Below, one piece after another: positions 31,034 through 32,531 of a DNA stretch of 32,531 bases. The notes below the pieces were generated by a model. It was not told the origin of the DNA. It did no database searches and saw only the letters and a list, made by a program, of their open reading frames with translations. This stretch comes from Planctomycetota bacterium (GTDB lineage Bacteria; Planctomycetota; PLA2), in contig JAPUHK010000029.1 of assembly GCA_027297745.1 (NCBI GenBank), forward strand, positions 1 to 32,531, read 5' to 3'. The position numbers and the translations under genes are program-made. Every line of letters starts with the position of its first letter. Positions within the stretch are counted from its first letter, which is position 1.

Positions 31034-32226
31034 CGGATCTCCTCCGGGAACGGCCAGCCGTATGCCGACGCCAGGCCCACGCGGGCGCGCGCTTCCTGCA
31101 CGGCCGCCTCGCGCGCCAGGCCCGCCGCGAAGACCGCCTTGTTCGCATTTTGCGCCGCGTCGTGGAAAGCATCCGGCGTGACCTCCAGGCGCACCAGCGA
31201 CGAGCGCAGCGCGCTAGCCGTGACCTGTGCCGCGGACGCCGTGGCCGCAGCGCGGGCCTGCGCCGCGTCGTATTCCGCCGCCCGCTCGCCGGCTTCCTGC
31301 TGGGCCTGCAACAAGACGGCCTCGACTTGCAGCCGCGCCGCCTCGCGCCGCTCGATTGCTGCGCGCGCGGGTTTGCCTGCACCGAGTGGCACGCGGATCG
31401 CCCCGACGCCACCGAAGTGGGTGCCGTCGAACTCGAGCGTGCCGCCGATCACGATCGATGGGTACTGGTCGGCGACCGCCTTCTTGAGCGCAGCATCCGC
31501 TGTCTTGTAGCGCGCCAGCGCCACGGCCAGGTCCGGACGCTGCAGCAGGTTCCGGCGCGTCGGCTCCGGAAGGGCCGGGAACGCGCCCTCGGGCAGCACC
31601 AGCTCGAGCCGCGCGCCCGAGCCGAGCCCAAGCAGCGCCCGCAACCGTGCAAAGTTGGCCTCACGCTCCGCTTCGATCGCGCGCTTCTCGGCCGTCTCGC
31701 CGAGGCGGGCCGCCCGCACGCGGTCCCGGTCGACGTCGGAAGCCAGACCGGCCGCATGGAACGAGGCAGCATTCACGTCGATGTGCGGAACGTGCAGGCC
31801 GCGAAGAGTGCGCTCCACCAGGAACGCCTCGGCGACAGCGGCGCCGATGCGGCGCTCCTCCTGGGCCAGCGCGGTCAGGATCTCAGCCTGCCGTGCGTCG
31901 GCCAGCTTGGCGGCGGCGCCCCGCGGCCCGAGCTTCAGCAGCGCGACCGGGTCCGTCGTGATCGCGCCGTGGTCTCCGCTCAGGTTCGTGCCCGCGACGA
32001 CGGTGATGGGCGGGACGTCGAAGCCGGCGGCGCGCGCCTGGGCGGCCAGGCTCTTCAGCTCGGGGCTGTTCGCCCGTGCGTACACCACCGCCGATGCGAA
32101 GTCGAGCGCCTGGACCGTGCGCGCATCGACCTCGTCCGCGACCGCGGCGAGCTCAACGGGCTGTGGCCGGTAGGCCACGCAGGCGGCTATGGGAATTGTG
32201 ATCAGACAGAGGAACCTTCGTTTCAT
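31030..32226 (-). CDS. TolC-like outer membrane efflux lipoprotein
   Basis: A 398-residue outer membrane factor beginning MKRRFLCLITIPIAACVAYR; Cys16 in the lipobox PIAAC. The rest is mostly helical and Ala/Glu/Arg-rich, with two similar halves typical of the OEP family: FASAVVYARANSPELKSLAA in the first, and a second with LLQRPDLAVALARYKTADAA and AIRVPLGAGKPARAAIERRE. Usual TolC is about 450 residues; this one is rather short. It is the first complete gene of the minus-strand operon fusion protein, ATPase, two permeases, OB-like lipoprotein, completing a tripartite exporter. The ATG at 32226 is preceded by GGAG in an inverted-repeat arm, so its translation may be controlled by a hairpin. Confidence 0.88.
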   Translation of the reverse strand: MKRRFLCLITIPIAACVAYRPQPVELAAVADEVDARTVQALDFASAVVYARANSPELKSLAAQARAAGFDVPPITVVAGTNLSGDHGAITTDPVALLKLGPRGAAAKLADARQAEILTALAQEERRIGAAVAEAFLVERTLRGLHVPHIDVNAASFHAAGLASDVDRDRVRAARLGETAEKRAIEAEREANFARLRALLGLGSGARLELVLPEGAFPALPEPTRRNLLQRPDLAVALARYKTADAALKKAVADQYPSIVIGGTLEFDGTHFGGVGAIRVPLGAGKPARAAIERREAARLQVEAVLLQAQQEAGERAAEYDAAQARAAATASAAQVTASALRSSLVRLEVTPDAFHDAAQNANKAVFAAGLAREAAVQEARARVGLASAYGWPFPEEIR

Positions 32227-32281
32227 CGCTTCGTCTCCAAGACAGACCGGGACCCGGGTCAGCGAGAGCGGAGACGAAGCG
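32227..32281 (-). promoter_or_regulatory. Perfect 12-bp inverted repeat overlapping the tolC-like ribosome-binding site
   Basis: CGCTTCGTCTCC (32227-32238) and GGAGACGAAGCG (32270-32281) are exact reverse complements separated by 31 nt, with a small GACCCGGGTC palindrome inside (32251-32260). On the minus strand the proximal arm reads GGAGACGAAGCG followed directly by ATG, so the Shine-Dalgarno-like GGAG is within the stem. It also lies just after the stop of the upstream gene (32284-32286). Confidence 0.5.
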
Positions 32282-32283
32282 GC

Positions 32284-32531
32284 CTACAGCAACAGCGGCA
32301 GGGAAACGTGCGCTGGTGCGGCCTGTGGGGTCGCGAAGGTCTTCATCGCGATCCGTGCGGACGTCGAGTGCAGCGCCGGCGCCTCCTCGGGGAGCAGCGC
32401 CACCAACTCGAGCGTGGGCTTGTGCAGCTTGGCACCGTGGAGAGTCGTAAGCGTGGGCTTCTCGTTGGCGCAGCTGCAAGGGGCCGGCTTCTGGGCCGGC
32501 TCGGGCGTCGACTCTTTCTTCTTGCAGTGCG
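32284..32531 (-). CDS. 3' end of an unidentified gene, continuing past the window
   Basis: The minus strand is open from the window edge to a UAG at 32284-32286. The 82 codons give a credible coding sequence beginning HCKKKESTPEPAQKPAPCSC and then ANEKPTLTTL. The visible part has a Lys/Pro-rich linker and three Cys, and ends in hydrophobic residues. GC-rich third positions and position just before the tolC-like gene on the same strand support a real partial gene that may belong to the same operon. Short length prevents identification. Confidence 0.5.
   Translation of the reverse strand, partial: HCKKKESTPEPAQKPAPCSCANEKPTLTTLHGAKLHKPTLELVALLPEEAPALHSTSARIAMKTFATPQAAPAHVSLPLLL

Noticed and set aside
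32153-32479. Minus-strand open frame overlapping the start of the tolC-like gene
   Set aside because: It is out of frame with both the tolC-like protein and the partial upstream gene and has no domain pattern.
1-32531. CRISPR array, insertion sequence, prophage or integron
   Set aside because: No regularly spaced repeats, transposase, integrase or phage genes were seen; the gene content is chromosomal throughout.

Overview
The window is about 32.5 kb of very GC-rich, densely packed bacterial chromosome. I read it as a member of the Planctomycetota or a close relative. This is an inference from three things: a TPR protein carrying RNA polymerase alpha C-terminal domains (recalled as typical of that group), a DUF3299 protein, and many lipoproteins and secreted proteins of no recognised family. 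UGA, UAG and UAA are all used as ordinary stops. Genes are commonly coupled by ATGA, TGATG or GTGA overlaps. No gene-free stretch exceeds about 300 bases.

Layout. (1) Positions 3-1400: the 3' part of a secreted beta-propeller-like protein, ending in a clear intrinsic terminator and a dispersed inverted repeat. (2) 1558-4850, minus strand: TPR/double alpha-CTD protein, ruvA, asnS, read from a recognisable promoter that diverges from murA. (3) 4967-7575: murA and two membrane-anchored orphans. (4) 7614-11431: ffh, rpsP, a divergent endonuclease III-like protein, maf and a sulfotransferase-like protein, mostly overlapping. (5) 11534-13650: a lipoprotein joining an amidase-like domain to DUF192, a small winged-helix-like protein and a small membrane protein. 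(6) 13756-16563: rpmE, prfA, a membrane protein, and prmC with no ATG, GTG or TTG in a suitable place. (7) 16579-21547, minus strand: histidine kinase, OmpR-type regulator and a large secreted helical-repeat protein, with a small orphan further upstream at 21611-22153. (8) 22223-25966, plus strand: MacB/LolD-type ATPase, FtsX permease, acidic lipoprotein, DUF3299 protein and an unusual HMA-type protein. (9) 26056-32531, minus strand: an unidentified partial gene, then TolC-like lipoprotein, membrane fusion protein, ABC ATPase, two FtsX permeases and an OB-fold-like lipoprotein, forming a MacAB-TolC-like exporter.

The most striking item is 25583-25966. An N-terminally anchored HMA (heavy-metal-associated) domain has two in-frame UGA codons exactly where the metal/thiol motif lies, and it then continues as a normal high-GC3 reading frame with good HMA similarity to a UAG stop. 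I interpret it as a two-selenocysteine (U-x-x-x-U) selenoprotein that closes an apparent metal- or thiol-handling ABC operon. A pseudogene is the main alternative.

The housekeeping parts (translation, SRP, cell wall, recombination) are ordinary. The accessory interest lies in the ABC/HMA module, the TPR/alpha-CTD protein and the fused DUF192 lipoprotein. All functional calls come from reading motifs by eye; no database search was possible.
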